In this document: positions 9,128 to 18,644 of the stretch, piece by piece
Position numbering within the stretch: the first letter of the stretch is position 1
Layout: every line of letters begins with the position of its first letter
Source: an uncultured Flavobacteriaceae bacterium
GTDB lineage: Bacteria; Bacteroidota; Bacteroidia; Flavobacteriales; Flavobacteriaceae
Reading direction: 5' to 3'
Assembly: GCA_947502495.1 (NCBI GenBank)
Contig: CANNAC010000003.1
Coordinates: 62,001-126,000 of the forward strand
DNA length: 64,000 nucleotides
Position numbers and translations under genes: made by a program
The notes under the pieces: generated by a model
Told to the model about the DNA's origin: nothing
The model's database searches: none
What the model saw: only the letters and a program-made list of their open reading frames with translations

Positions 9128-10510
9128 TTATTTAAGTAAAGATCTAAATTGTTTCAATTTACCACTTTTAGCGCGTTCTATTTTATCCTGTCTTTCAAAA
9201 ATAACGGTCAGCCCTTTTTCTAGATAATTCGCCATTTCTGTTTTAATTTTTTCTACTTTTTCTTCCGAAATATTTTCAACACTAGCATAAATAATTTTAA
9301 ACATATCCAATGTATGCTGCTCGATAATAAACTCGGTTATTTTACTATCGGTTTCTATGATACTTTTCGTAATGTAATAAAACGTTAATCCTGCTGCTTT
9401 TTTTCCGCTAGGCAAAATGGCAATATCATTCGTTCTTCCAATTAATTTTTCTAATATTGGTTTTTGTATCGTACTTTTTTTGGAGAGTTTTCCAATATCT
9501 CCAATGTCATAACGTATAAAAGGATGTGCTTGGTTATACAGCGATGTAATTACAATCCGTCCTTCTTCACCAAAAGCTAAGATATTATCTTGTGCATCTA
9601 AAATTTCTACAAAAAGCGTTTCGCTATTTATTTGCCAATCGCCTTCTGGATTTTGGAAAGCAATTAAGTCTAATTCCGAAGCGCCATATTCATTAATTAC
9701 AGGCACATTAAATTGTTTTTCCAGTAGTTTCTTATCGTCTGCAAAAAGCATTTCAGAAGTTACTACACAAGCATGTAATGTTGGACAAACATTTTTTAGA
9801 ACGATGTTTTTTTTCTGAAGAAACTTAGCAAATTGAACGATCGCGCTAGTATAACCATTCATATAATGAAAGTTCGTGTTTTCAAATTGCTTTAAGGCTT
9901 TTTCGAAAGCGGCATCACTTAAATCAAAAACGGAAAACCGATGACGATTACTTAAAGCATCTTTTAAACGTTCTTTGTAATATCCTTTTTTATCTAACGG
10001 AATACCATAAAATCGCGCTTGCTTTGAACTACTAAAATCTAAGCCAAACCAGCCAAATCTGTTAAGTATTACCGACCAAGTTAATGCGTGGCAAAATTTG
10101 TCTTTTGCAAAAATAAATGGATCTCCAGAAGAACCAGAGGTTTTGTTTATGTATACGTTTTTTGTGGTAAATCCAGCAGAAAGCCTTTCCCTTAAAGGGC
10201 ATTGCAAATCGCTTTTTGTCAGTACAGGAATGTTTTCCCAATCGGTAACATTTGCGTTTTTAGCAATCTTTTGATAGAAAGAGTTGTTTTGAATATGGTA
10301 ATTAAAAATAGCTTTTTTTTTCTGAAGGACATACGCTTCAAAATCGGTTTTGTTTTTAGCTTGAATCTGTTCTAAAACACGAGAAGCCTTCTTTATAGGA
10401 AAGCCATTTAGTTTCAAGGAAAGGTTAAATAAATTCAAACAATAAGATATTTTTGTAAAGTAAATAAAAAATATTCGTGTATTCGACGCATTAGTTTTAT
10501 TTTTGAGCAA
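9128..10510 (-). CDS. CapK/PaaK-like adenylate-forming enzyme (phenylacetate-CoA ligase family)
   Basis: Member of the ANL adenylate-forming superfamily, 460 residues. The P-loop-like motif NKTSGSSGDPF is at about residues 122-132, INEYGASE near 272-279, and HPFIRYDIGDIGKL further on with the adenylate-binding Asp. Related CapK proteins sit in capsule clusters of many bacteria and are thought to activate an acyl or amino substrate for polysaccharide decoration; the substrate here is unknown. The first 25 or so residues are poorly conserved-looking and very hydrophobic, and only 12 bp separate this start from divergent purD. The real start may therefore lie slightly downstream, although no other Met occurs early in the protein. 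Confidence 0.85.
   Translation of the reverse strand: MLKNKTNASNTRIFFIYFTKISYCLNLFNLSLKLNGFPIKKASRVLEQIQAKNKTDFEAYVLQKKKAIFNYHIQNNSFYQKIAKNANVTDWENIPVLTKSDLQCPLRERLSAGFTTKNVYINKTSGSSGDPFIFAKDKFCHALTWSVILNRFGWFGLDFSSSKQARFYGIPLDKKGYYKERLKDALSNRHRFSVFDLSDAAFEKALKQFENTNFHYMNGYTSAIVQFAKFLQKKNIVLKNVCPTLHACVVTSEMLFADDKKLLEKQFNVPVINEYGASELDLIAFQNPEGDWQINSETLFVEILDAQDNILAFGEEGRIVITSLYNQAHPFIRYDIGDIGKLSKKSTIQKPILEKLIGRTNDIAILPSGKKAAGLTFYYITKSIIETDSKITEFIIEQHTLDMFKIIYASVENISEEKVEKIKTEMANYLEKGLTVIFERQDKIERAKSGKLKQFRSLLK
10498..10505 (+). promoter_or_regulatory. Candidate -7 box (TATTTTTG) for purD
   Basis: TATTTTTG matches TAnnTTTG and would give purD a leader of only about 10 nt. It lies within the 5' end of the divergent CapK-like gene. 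A second identical octamer lies at 10448-10455. No well-spaced TTG accompanies either. Confidence 0.35.
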
Positions 10511-10522
10511 ACAAAATACAAC

Positions 10523-11794
10523 ATGACTATTTTAATTCTTGGTTCTGGCGGAAGAGAACATACTTTTGCTTGGAAAATATCTCAAAGCCCATTATGTAAA
10601 AACCTATATGTTGCGCCTGGAAATTCCGGAACAGCAGAGATTGCTACCAACGTAGATATTGGGGTAACCGATTTTCAATCGATTAAAACATTTGTTTTAG
10701 CAAATGCTGTAGAGATGATTGTTGTAGGGCCAGAAGATCCTTTAGTGCAAGGTATTCATGATTTCTTTTTACAAGACGAAGCTTTAAAACATGTTGCCGT
10801 TATTGGTCCTGAAAAAGCAGCTGCAGAATTAGAAGGTAGTAAAGAGTTTGCTAAAGAGTTTTTATACAGACATAATATACCAACAGCAGCTTACCAGAGT
10901 TTTAATGCAAGTAATGTAGAAGCAGGTTATGCGTTTCTAGAAACATTAAAAGCGCCTTATGTTCTAAAAGCAGATGGTTTAGCAGCAGGAAAAGGGGTTT
11001 TAATTTTGAATGATTTAGACGAAGCTAAAGCCGAATTAAAGAGCATGTTAGTAGATGCTAAGTTTGGAGCAGCAAGTAACAAAGTAGTTATTGAAGAGTT
11101 TTTAGATGGTATTGAATTAAGCTGTTTTGTTTTAAGTGATGGTAAAAATTACAAAATCTTGCCAACAGCAAAAGATTATAAACGAATTGGTGAAGGGGAT
11201 ACCGGATTAAATACAGGTGGAATGGGAGCTATTTCTCCAGTACCTTTTGCTACCGAAGAATTTTTAAATAAAATTGAAGAACGCATTGTAAAACCTACTA
11301 TTTCTGGTTTACAAAAAGATAACTTACCATATAAAGGTTTTGTATTTATTGGTATTATCAAAGTTGGTGACGACCCAAAAGTTATTGAGTATAATGTAAG
11401 AATGGGAGATCCTGAAACAGAGGTTGTGCTACCAAGGCTTAAGAACGATTTAGTCGAAATATTTCAAGCAATAGCGAATCAAACTTTAGATCAAATAGAA
11501 ATTGAAATAGATGAACGTGCAGCAACAACGGTAATGTTAGTTTCTGGTGGTTATCCGGAAGCCTATGAAAAAGGAAAAGAAATTACAGGGATAAAAGAGA
11601 TAACAGATTCTATAGCTTTTCACGCAGGAGCAAAACTTGAAGGTGGTAAAGTGGTAACTTCTGGCGGACGAGTAATGGCAATTACAAGTTATGGGAATAC
11701 ATACCAAGAGGCCATAAAAAAATCTTACCAAACTATAGATAAACTACATTTTGATAAGATGAATTATCGTAAAGATATTGGTTTTGATCTGTAA
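10523..11794 (+). CDS. purD: Phosphoribosylamine-glycine ligase (GAR synthetase)
   Basis: Second step of de novo purine synthesis: ATP-dependent joining of phosphoribosylamine and glycine. It is an ATP-grasp enzyme of 423 residues, full length. Family marks are ILGSGGREHTFAWK at the N-terminus, VVGPEDPL, LKADGLAAGKGV, the glycine-rich loop GDTGLNTGGMGAISPVP and EYNVRMGDPETEVVLPRL. It stands alone, with divergent and convergent neighbours unrelated to purines, so it is probably its own transcription unit. Confidence 0.97.
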   Translation: MTILILGSGGREHTFAWKISQSPLCKNLYVAPGNSGTAEIATNVDIGVTDFQSIKTFVLANAVEMIVVGPEDPLVQGIHDFFLQDEALKHVAVIGPEKAAAELEGSKEFAKEFLYRHNIPTAAYQSFNASNVEAGYAFLETLKAPYVLKADGLAAGKGVLILNDLDEAKAELKSMLVDAKFGAASNKVVIEEFLDGIELSCFVLSDGKNYKILPTAKDYKRIGEGDTGLNTGGMGAISPVPFATEEFLNKIEERIVKPTISGLQKDNLPYKGFVFIGIIKVGDDPKVIEYNVRMGDPETEVVLPRLKNDLVEIFQAIANQTLDQIEIEIDERAATTVMLVSGGYPEAYEKGKEITGIKEITDSIAFHAGAKLEGGKVVTSGGRVMAITSYGNTYQEAIKKSYQTIDKLHFDKMNYRKDIGFDL

Positions 11795-11797
11795 TTC

Positions 11798-12025
11798 TTA
11801 TAAATAAGAATGCGCAGAAACAGTTTTGTTTTCTTCGTTGTTTTTATCAAACGTTCTTAATTGAAGCATCCAGTAAACCATTGCTACAAATCCAATAAGA
11901 ATAAAAATCCAAGAAATGGTGTTTGCACCAAACCAGTTTTCTAATTCTAATGTTGCTAAAGCGCCATAAGGTGCTAATAATACATCAACAAATAGGTCCT
12001 GTATTGCGTAAAAAAAGTCTTTCAT
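11798..12025 (-). CDS. Small membrane protein, DUF6341-like
   Basis: About 75 residues starting MKDFFYAIQDLFVDVLLAPYG. There is one clear membrane helix (ISWIFILIGFVAMVYWMLQL) followed by a charged tail. I start at ATG 12025; an in-frame codon ten residues upstream adds a stretch that does not look coding. In Flavobacteriaceae a protein of this look lies between purD and a DUF6427 gene, as here, and is labelled DUF6341; function unknown. It converges on purD with only 3 bp between the stops and diverges from the DUF6427-like gene. The family name is from memory of the neighbourhood and not from a search. Confidence 0.75.
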   Translation of the reverse strand: MKDFFYAIQDLFVDVLLAPYGALATLELENWFGANTISWIFILIGFVAMVYWMLQLRTFDKNNEENKTVSAHSYL

Positions 12026-12072
12026 AATTGTAATAATAGTATATTTACAATACAAAAATACAAAAAGAGTTA

Positions 12073-13014
12073 ATGATTACAAGTATTTTTAGTAAATCTA
12101 AGCCAATAAATTTTTTAATAGTTTTTGTAATTACTGCTTTGGCGTTTTTAAGCGTGAAGTTAAAGTACATACAAGGACCTGTTACTAGCGTGTTTGTTAT
12201 ACAGCAAGCAGGTACTTTTATGGTTGCCTATTTCTCCATTTTATTATTAAATTTTATTGTTACAAAAAATGAATTAACTCTAAAAAGCAATATAGAGATC
12301 ATATTATTTAGTCTTTTTCTATTACTTATACCCGAATCACTAGTAAGCTCTAGAGTCATTTGGGCTAATTTTTTTATCCTTTTTGCTTTACGACGACTAA
12401 TAAGTTTACGTACTAAAAAAAATATAAAAAGTAAATTGTTTGATGCCGCTTTTTGTATCGCTATTGCTTCTTTGTTTTATTTTTGGGCTATCTTATTTCT
12501 TTTTTTAATTCCGCTAGTTTTATTGTTTCATTCTAGTGATAATATAAAGCATTGGCTCATGCCTATTTTTGGAGTAGCCACCGTTCTTATATTATGTATA
12601 GGCGCATCGATACTCATAAACAATAGCTATTTGGGTTTCTTTACGAGTAATTACCAAATTAGCTTAAACTTTAATAACTATAATACGGTACCATTTTTAG
12701 TAGCTCTAACCTTATTATTCTCCTTTGGGGTTTGGTCTGTTTTTTATTATTTACAAAACTTTAGAAAGAAAACAAGAACAATAAGGCCAGCATTTAAAAC
12801 CATTTTCTCGGCCTTATTAATCGCTTTTGTACTGTTTGTTATTGTGCCAAACAAAAACGGAAGCGCCCTTTTATTCTTATTTGCTCCGTTAGCGATAGTA
12901 ATTGCTAGTTATATTGAGACTATTAAGGAAAAATGGTTTAAAGAGGTGTTTTTTGGTATTTTACTAATTACTCCATTTATATTATTAGTGTTGCAGTTTT
13001 TGGCCAAAAGCTAA
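12073..13014 (+). CDS. Polytopic membrane protein, DUF6427-like
   Basis: 313 residues starting MITSIFSKSKPINF, with about nine hydrophobic segments and no enzyme motif. The opening and the position between the DUF6341-like gene and upp match a conserved but uncharacterised flavobacterial family (DUF6427). Its 3' end overlaps the convergent upp gene by 30 bp. Function unknown. Confidence 0.78.
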   Translation: MITSIFSKSKPINFLIVFVITALAFLSVKLKYIQGPVTSVFVIQQAGTFMVAYFSILLLNFIVTKNELTLKSNIEIILFSLFLLLIPESLVSSRVIWANFFILFALRRLISLRTKKNIKSKLFDAAFCIAIASLFYFWAILFLFLIPLVLLFHSSDNIKHWLMPIFGVATVLILCIGASILINNSYLGFFTSNYQISLNFNNYNTVPFLVALTLLFSFGVWSVFYYLQNFRKKTRTIRPAFKTIFSALLIAFVLFVIVPNKNGSALLFLFAPLAIVIASYIETIKEKWFKEVFFGILLITPFILLVLQFLAKS

Positions 13015-13644
13015 ATCGCCAGCATCACCTAAACCAGGAACAATATACCCTTTATCACTTAATTCAGGGTCAATGGTAGCAATCCATAAATTAGTGTCTT
13101 CACTAAAATTATCGTTTAAAAAGTCTACACCTTCTTGCGCGCCAATGACACTTACTAAGTGCACGTTTTTGGGTTTGCCAAAAGGTTTTAAGGCTTCAAA
13201 AGTAGCAAGCATGGATTGTCCTGTGGCCAACATAGGATCGGCAAGAATAAGCGTTTTGTTTTCTAAGCTTGGACAAGCTAAATACTCTACTATTATTTCA
13301 AAACTATCCGGCTTTTCTTTATGATGTCTATATGCAGAAATAAATGCATTTTCCGCATCATCAAAATAATTTAATAGTCCGTTGTGCAATGGCACTCCTG
13401 CTCTTAAAATAGAGCATAAAACAATATCGTTGTTTAGTAAGCTCATTTTACAATTTCCTAATGGGGTTTCAATAGTTGTTGTATTGTATTGAAGTGATTT
13501 ACTCATTTCATAACCCAAAATTTCACCTATGCGTTCTATGTTTCGTCGAAAACGCATGCTGTCTTTTTGAATTTTTACATCTCTAAGTTCAGAAATAAAA
13601 GAATTTAAGATAGAATTCTCTTTAGCTAGATTAAATATTTTCAT
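12985..13644 (-). CDS. upp: Uracil phosphoribosyltransferase
   Basis: Pyrimidine salvage enzyme making UMP from uracil and PRPP; 219 residues, normal length. The PRPP-binding loop is ILADPMLATGQSML. The uracil-binding C-terminal part reads YIVPGLGDAGDLAFG, and CSILRAGVPLHNGLL is also typical. No other pyrimidine genes are adjacent. Confidence 0.96.
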   Translation of the reverse strand: MKIFNLAKENSILNSFISELRDVKIQKDSMRFRRNIERIGEILGYEMSKSLQYNTTTIETPLGNCKMSLLNNDIVLCSILRAGVPLHNGLLNYFDDAENAFISAYRHHKEKPDSFEIIVEYLACPSLENKTLILADPMLATGQSMLATFEALKPFGKPKNVHLVSVIGAQEGVDFLNDNFSEDTNLWIATIDPELSDKGYIVPGLGDAGDLAFGQKLQH

Positions 13645-13761
13645 GCCATAAAAATAGTGATAAAATTCATAGTAAGTTTAGATGTTAAGCCGACTTTTTA
13701 TGAGTTTTATCTAAAATTTTTGTAATTTTTTAAATTATCTAAGAATAGTTGTAATTTGTTT

Positions 13762-13769
13762 TATATTTG
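13762..13769 (+). promoter_or_regulatory. Candidate -7 box (TATATTTG) upstream of SdrD_B-repeat protein
   Basis: TATATTTG fits TAnnTTTG and would give a leader of about 80 nt before the ATG at 13854. No TTG at proper distance. The leader holds a perfect 6-bp inverted repeat (TTATAG…CTATAA, 13816-13831). Confidence 0.35.
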
Positions 13770-13853
13770 ATTGCCCCCTTTAAAAATCTACCGAAAATTT
13801 CATGCCTTTTTTATGTTATAGTATGCTATAATATAAACATTAAACTAACGAAC

Positions 13854-16568
13854 ATGAAATTAAAAATTACAATTCTAGCCTTTTTGGCTTTTGCATTTGG
13901 TTTTCATACTATGCAGGCTAATGTGCCTTTGCTTGTAGAAGGACAAGCTGCAACTGTAATGATGACCACAGATGATAATTCTTTAATCGTCTCTGCAGGT
14001 TGTCATATTTATACAGTAAATATGCAATCGTATCAAGCTACCTTATTAACATCTTCTCCATACGTATCTGAGATAAATTCATTAGCAGTAGATGCTAATA
14101 CAGGATGGATTTTTTATGTAAGTAACCAAGCTTCTAGATACAATTGGACAGTATATGGTTACAATGTCTATTCAAATACACATAAATCTTTTGGGGATAT
14201 TAGATCGTATTTTACGGCAAGCGGACATGCAAATTCATCTAGAGGATTAGGCTCTGGAGGAGCAACTTTTTACAATGGCAAACTTTACTTTGCAATGGAG
14301 TATCCTACAAGTTGTTATAATTACAGAACATCTAGTGGTGTGGTTAATGTAAAGGATGAGTTAAAAAGAGAATTAGAAAGTTTTAAGGTTGAAAATGGTT
14401 CGCTAATAAATACTAGTGCTGAAACAAGTACAAGTAGATCAGCAGTTGGTGATGATTTACCTAGCGCTAATGGTCCTGAAACGAAAAGATTAAGAGGAAC
14501 AGAAGATAATTATAATGTACGTGATTATGAATCGGAATCTAGTTTATTAGAAAATAATAGTACTATTAATGTTGCGGATTCTGGAAGTAGTTTAAGAGGT
14601 AGTTATAACAGTTATAATAATAAAATTTATTTGTTAGAGGTTTGCTTTAACAACCTTTCCGATTTTAGTGGAGATTCTTCTAGTATCTCTAATGCTAGTC
14701 CGAAATATGATAGTTATGGCTATTCTAGTTTCCTATATAAAGGAGAACTTGGAGATATTGCTGTAAGCGATGATGGTCAAATTTATGCCATTACAACCTA
14801 TCAAATCCAACATTTCGATTTTAATACAAATACATTTAATTGGGCAAATAACGAAGATGTTTATGCGCAAATAGCAAAAGACAAAAACAGTAATCTACAT
14901 TTACTTAAAAACAAAAAGGTTTGTTCACATTACGGATCTTGTTCTTCTAGCTGTACTAGAAAAAGTTATGTACAAAGCTATACACAACCAGGGCAATTAC
15001 AAACGTGTAATAATATTCAATTAGGAAGTTTAATAGAGATTCAAGGTTTATCGCCTGAAGATCGAGGGAAAATAACAGATGCTGCAGATTATTTAAATTT
15101 AGTGGTAGATGTTGAAGTTTCTTATGATTTAGAAGGAACTATTTTTGATGACGATAACGAGAACGGAATACAAGAAACAGAAGAAGGGTATTTAGACGAT
15201 GTAAGAGTTACATTATATGCAGATACCAATAATAGTGGATCTTTAGATGCGGGTGACCAAGAATTGGCAATTACTTCATCCGATGAAAATGGGTATTATA
15301 ACTTTACTAATATTAGTGAAGAAGATATATTAGTAATAGTAACGGTACCTGAAAATACTTCAGAAAACACCTATGTTTCTACAACAAATGAAGTTGTAGT
15401 AATTACTGCAACCGAAGATGTTTCTGGCGTTGATTTTGGAATTAATCAAAATATCTTAATTAACTATACTATTGATGGAATTGTATTTGACGACGATAAT
15501 ACTAATCAAACCTATGAAACAGAAGAAGGATATTTAAATAACGTTATCTTATTTTTATATGCAGACAGTAATAACGATGGTGTTTTAGATGAAAATGACG
15601 AAAAATTAGCAGTAACTAGTTCTGATGAAAACGGTTACTATAGTTTTGCTAATGTAAGTGAAGAAAACGTATTTGTTGTTGTGGTTACACCAGAAGATAC
15701 AGAAGATAATACGTATGTATTAACAACAGATGAGGTGGTTGCAATTAGTACTACAGAAGATGTTACTGGTGTTGATTTTGGAATTAATGAAGATGTTGCT
15801 TTAGTCTTTAATATCTCTGGTATCGTATGGGATGATAACAATAGAGATGGTGTGCAAGATGCTACCGAATCTCCTCTAGTAGCTATTGTTGTTAATCTAT
15901 TTAATGACTTAAATGAAAATGGTATTTTAGATTCTGGAGATGAATATGTAGATACTAGATTTACATCTTTCTCAAACCCTAATTATACCTTCAATGATGT
16001 TACAGCAGGTCATAAAATTGTATATGCAATAACACCGGAAAATAACCCGCCATTCTTATCTTTCACTACCACTTTTGATTTAGATAATGGGACGAATAAT
16101 CCAGATGGTTTCTATGCATTTAATTTACAAGAAACAACAGAAGGAGTTGATTTTGGTATCGATAAAATATTTGGTAACTCTAAAACAGAAGCAGGTGATG
16201 GAAAAGACCTAGAGAAATCGGATGCATCTGTTACTAATGAGCAAACACTTGATAATGCTGTAATAAAAGAATTTACGCAAAACAGTCAAGATTTAGATGA
16301 AGAATCATTAGCCTTATATAATGAGGTAAAATTATATCCTAATCCTTCAACTAAATACATTATTGTAAAATCAGATATGTTAGATACTAATACTATAATT
16401 AACGTATACAGTATTACCGGTAAGCTAATTATGACTAAAGATTACAGTACAGCGTCTAATTTAAGTGAAGTAAGACTGGACTTAGAACAATTAAGTGCTG
16501 GATTATATCTTGCAAAAATTTCAACTAGTGATAATAAAACAATCGTTAAACGATTTGTTAAACAATAA
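13854..16568 (+). CDS. T9SS-exported SdrD_B-like repeat protein
   Basis: Exported protein of about 904 residues. I start at ATG 13854, which gives a clean signal peptide (MKLKITILAFLAFAFGFHTMQA); the longer frame adds 29 unlikely residues. Residues 25-405 form a unique domain, possibly a beta-propeller, with hints of repeated blades (SLAVDANTGWIFYVS, IAVSDDGQIYAITT) and a Cys-rich stretch near VCSHYGSCSSSC. Three SdrD_B-type repeats of about 110 residues follow, each with an Asp-rich turn such as FDDDNENGIQE and a terminal VDFGIN, suggesting calcium-bound rods. The C-terminal 75 residues are a type A sorting domain (LYPNPS … LSAGLYLAKI … KRFVKQ), so it should be secreted or surface-attached by the type IX system. 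Confidence 0.9.
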   Translation: MKLKITILAFLAFAFGFHTMQANVPLLVEGQAATVMMTTDDNSLIVSAGCHIYTVNMQSYQATLLTSSPYVSEINSLAVDANTGWIFYVSNQASRYNWTVYGYNVYSNTHKSFGDIRSYFTASGHANSSRGLGSGGATFYNGKLYFAMEYPTSCYNYRTSSGVVNVKDELKRELESFKVENGSLINTSAETSTSRSAVGDDLPSANGPETKRLRGTEDNYNVRDYESESSLLENNSTINVADSGSSLRGSYNSYNNKIYLLEVCFNNLSDFSGDSSSISNASPKYDSYGYSSFLYKGELGDIAVSDDGQIYAITTYQIQHFDFNTNTFNWANNEDVYAQIAKDKNSNLHLLKNKKVCSHYGSCSSSCTRKSYVQSYTQPGQLQTCNNIQLGSLIEIQGLSPEDRGKITDAADYLNLVVDVEVSYDLEGTIFDDDNENGIQETEEGYLDDVRVTLYADTNNSGSLDAGDQELAITSSDENGYYNFTNISEEDILVIVTVPENTSENTYVSTTNEVVVITATEDVSGVDFGINQNILINYTIDGIVFDDDNTNQTYETEEGYLNNVILFLYADSNNDGVLDENDEKLAVTSSDENGYYSFANVSEENVFVVVVTPEDTEDNTYVLTTDEVVAISTTEDVTGVDFGINEDVALVFNISGIVWDDNNRDGVQDATESPLVAIVVNLFNDLNENGILDSGDEYVDTRFTSFSNPNYTFNDVTAGHKIVYAITPENNPPFLSFTTTFDLDNGTNNPDGFYAFNLQETTEGVDFGIDKIFGNSKTEAGDGKDLEKSDASVTNEQTLDNAVIKEFTQNSQDLDEESLALYNEVKLYPNPSTKYIIVKSDMLDTNTIINVYSITGKLIMTKDYSTASNLSEVRLDLEQLSAGLYLAKISTSDNKTIVKRFVKQ

Positions 16569-16590
16569 TTAAACTAATCTATTTTGATTC

Positions 16591-16618
16591 CAAAAAGCCG
16601 CTTTAAGCGGCTTTTTTG
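16591..16618 (+). terminator. Rho-independent terminator
   Basis: Perfect stem AAAAAGCCGC / GCGGCTTTTT with a TTTAA loop and T-run, 22 bp after the SdrD_B gene stop. Confidence 0.92.
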
Positions 16619-16630
16619 GTTTCATTAATG

Positions 16631-16638
16631 TATATTTG
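16631..16638 (+). promoter_or_regulatory. Candidate -7 box (TATATTTG) for the DUF4254 gene
   Basis: TATATTTG matches the -7 consensus, 20 bp before the ATG at 16658 and just after a terminator. The -33 element is not clear. Confidence 0.45.
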
Positions 16639-16657
16639 TATTCAAATAAATTAAAAT

Positions 16658-17266
16658 ATGTTTTCAGAAAAAGCCAATAAAATATTTCAAGACGTAATTA
16701 ATACCTACCACGTTTTAAATACTGTAGACCAACCTTTCACTAACATTTATGATAAAGAAACGAATGTCTTAGAACATTTGTTATACAGAAAATGTTGGAT
16801 AGATACGGTACAATGGCATTATGAAGATATTATTAGAGATCCACAAATAGATCCTGTTGCTGCTTTAACATTAAAGCGTAAAATAGATGCTTCTAACCAA
16901 GATAGAACAGATATGGTAGAGTATATTGATAGCTATTTTTTAGAAAAAAATAAAGGTGTTTCTGTAAAAGATAATGCTACAATTAATACAGAAAGTCCTG
17001 CTTGGGGAGTAGATAGATTATCTATTCTAGCTTTAAAAGTATATCACATGCAGGAAGAAGCTACACGTAGCAATGCAACAGATGCTCACAAAGCTGCTTG
17101 TCAAAAGAAATTAGACATTTTATTAGAACAACGTGTAGATTTATCTACAGCGATAGATACCTTGTTAAAAGATATCGAAAATGGAGATAAATACATGAAA
17201 GTGTATAAGCAAATGAAAATGTATAATGATGATGAGCTTAACCCTGTTTTACGTTCGCAGAAATAA
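16658..17266 (+). CDS. DUF4254 family protein
   Basis: Soluble, probably all-helical protein of 202 residues without a signal peptide. Its sequence (NVLEHLLYRKCWIDTVQWHYEDIIRDPQIDP, LKRKIDASNQDRTDMVEYID) matches what I know of DUF4254. This family regularly precedes a GT9 heptosyltransferase-like gene in Bacteroidota, as here 89 bp downstream. The molecular function is not known; the linkage suggests a role with the glycosyltransferase in LPS core synthesis. Confidence 0.85.
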   Translation: MFSEKANKIFQDVINTYHVLNTVDQPFTNIYDKETNVLEHLLYRKCWIDTVQWHYEDIIRDPQIDPVAALTLKRKIDASNQDRTDMVEYIDSYFLEKNKGVSVKDNATINTESPAWGVDRLSILALKVYHMQEEATRSNATDAHKAACQKKLDILLEQRVDLSTAIDTLLKDIENGDKYMKVYKQMKMYNDDELNPVLRSQK

Positions 17267-17292
17267 CACAGCATTTTTCATTACAAGAAACT

Positions 17293-17313
17293 CCTTTCTT
17301 TTTTTAGGAAAGG
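17293..17313 (+). repeat. Intergenic hairpin repeat (CCTTTC…GAAAGG)
   Basis: A stem CCTTTC/GAAAGG around a T-rich loop, preceded by TTACAAGAAACT. The same layout (TTACAAACAACTCCTTTCC…GGGGAAGGAGTTG) recurs at 57668-57710, so this may be a degraded copy of a dispersed element. Confidence 0.4.
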
Positions 17314-17355
17314 TGGATTTCAATTTATTAAAAAATTGAAAGACGGAAAGGTTTT

Positions 17356-18366
17356 ATGAATACACAAAAACACATTTTAGTCATTCGTCTCTCAGCAATG
17401 GGAGATGTTGCTATGACGGTTCCTGTTTTAAGAGCGCTTACCCAACAGCACCCAAAAGTTAAAATTACCGTTTTAACTCGTGCGTTTTTTGCTCCTTTTT
17501 TTAGAGATTTAAACAACGTTACTGTTTATCCAATAGATTTAAAAGGAAAGCATAAAGGGGTTTTCGGACTCTTTAAACTTTCAAAAGAACTAAAAAAAAT
17601 ACATATTGATGCCGTTGCAGATTTGCATAATGTGCTGCGTACTAAGATTCTGAAAGTCTTTTTCTTCGGAAGAAATTTTAAGCAAATAGATAAAGGTAGA
17701 GCAGAAAAAAAAGCATTGGTTTCTGGTTCCCATTTCAAACCATTAAAAACATCACAGGAACGCTATGCAGATGTTTTTAAAGCACTTGGTTTACCTATAG
17801 ATTTAAGTAATCCTACTTTTCCGGAAATAATTAAACTTCAAAAAACAACACTTTCTAAAACAGGAGATAAAACTAAAAAATGGATAGGTATTGCGCCATT
17901 TGCAGCTTTTAAAAGCAAAATGTATCCTTTGTCTGCCATGCAAGTAGTTATTGAAGCACTTTCTAAAGAGCATACTATTTTTCTATTTGGAGGAAAACAA
18001 GATATACAAGAGCTACAAGGTTTAGCGATAAACAAAAACGTAGTTAATTTAGCAGGACAATTAAGTTTAAATGAAGAATTAGACGTTATTTCTAATTTAG
18101 ACGTCATGTTGTCTATGGATTCTGGTAATGCACACATAGCAGCAATGCTTGGTAAAAAAGCAGTTACTATTTGGGGAGTTACACATCCTTTTGCAGGTTT
18201 CTCACCATTTAATCAACCAGAAAATTATGCGCTGTTAGCAGATAGAAAACAGTTTCCTTTAATACCAACTTCTATTTATGGAAATACGTTTCCTGAAGGC
18301 TATCAAGATGCTTCAAAAAGTATTTCTCCACAAAAAGTTATAGATACAATTCGCGCTGTAATTTAA
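17356..18366 (+). CDS. Glycosyltransferase family 9 (heptosyltransferase-like)
   Basis: 336 residues, GT-B fold, inner-membrane associated LPS-core type transferase. N-terminal HILVIRLSAMGDVAMTVPVL is the hallmark of heptosyltransferases (the D of AMGD is the usual catalytic-region Asp). DAVADLHNVLRTK and the C-terminal SMDSGNAHIAAMLGKKAVTIWGVTHPFAG complete the family pattern. The donor is uncertain, since Bacteroidota cores often lack canonical heptose chemistry. Follows the DUF4254 gene and is followed by a strong terminator. Confidence 0.92.
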   Translation: MNTQKHILVIRLSAMGDVAMTVPVLRALTQQHPKVKITVLTRAFFAPFFRDLNNVTVYPIDLKGKHKGVFGLFKLSKELKKIHIDAVADLHNVLRTKILKVFFFGRNFKQIDKGRAEKKALVSGSHFKPLKTSQERYADVFKALGLPIDLSNPTFPEIIKLQKTTLSKTGDKTKKWIGIAPFAAFKSKMYPLSAMQVVIEALSKEHTIFLFGGKQDIQELQGLAINKNVVNLAGQLSLNEELDVISNLDVMLSMDSGNAHIAAMLGKKAVTIWGVTHPFAGFSPFNQPENYALLADRKQFPLIPTSIYGNTFPEGYQDASKSISPQKVIDTIRAVI

Positions 18367-18410
18367 AGATATAAGTTATTGTTGTCTAGAATTATAGATC
18401 TTAAAATGGA

Positions 18411-18436
18411 AAACCCTACTCCGAAGAGTAGGGTTT
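18411..18436 (+). terminator. Rho-independent terminator after GT9 gene
   Basis: Perfect 11-bp stem AAACCCTACTC / GAGTAGGGTTT with a CGAA loop, followed by a T-rich run. It may also serve the convergent PaaE-like gene at a distance. The rest of the interval to 18644 is AT-rich and I see nothing else in it. Confidence 0.85.
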
Positions 18437-18644
18437 ATTTTAAACTTACCATAAAATAAATAATCCCTAACTATTATCATTTATCGTTTAAAACTGTAAC
18501 GAATATATTTCGTTTATTTTTTAAAAAAAATTAACCTCTAGGAAAAGATAATATAATCGTTAAAGTGTATATTTTTAAAGGTAAAAACAAATTATCATCG
18601 ATAAAATGTTGTCACAAGAATGATTTTAAATATTTTTTTACTGT

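Noticed and set aside
13816-13831. TTATAG…CTATAA inverted repeat as an operator
   Set aside because: Only 6 bp, AT-only arms are common by chance in this sequence; no second copy seen.
13767-13853. Upstream extension of the SdrD_B protein
   Set aside because: Would place 29 unlikely residues before a clean signal peptide and overlap the -7 box.
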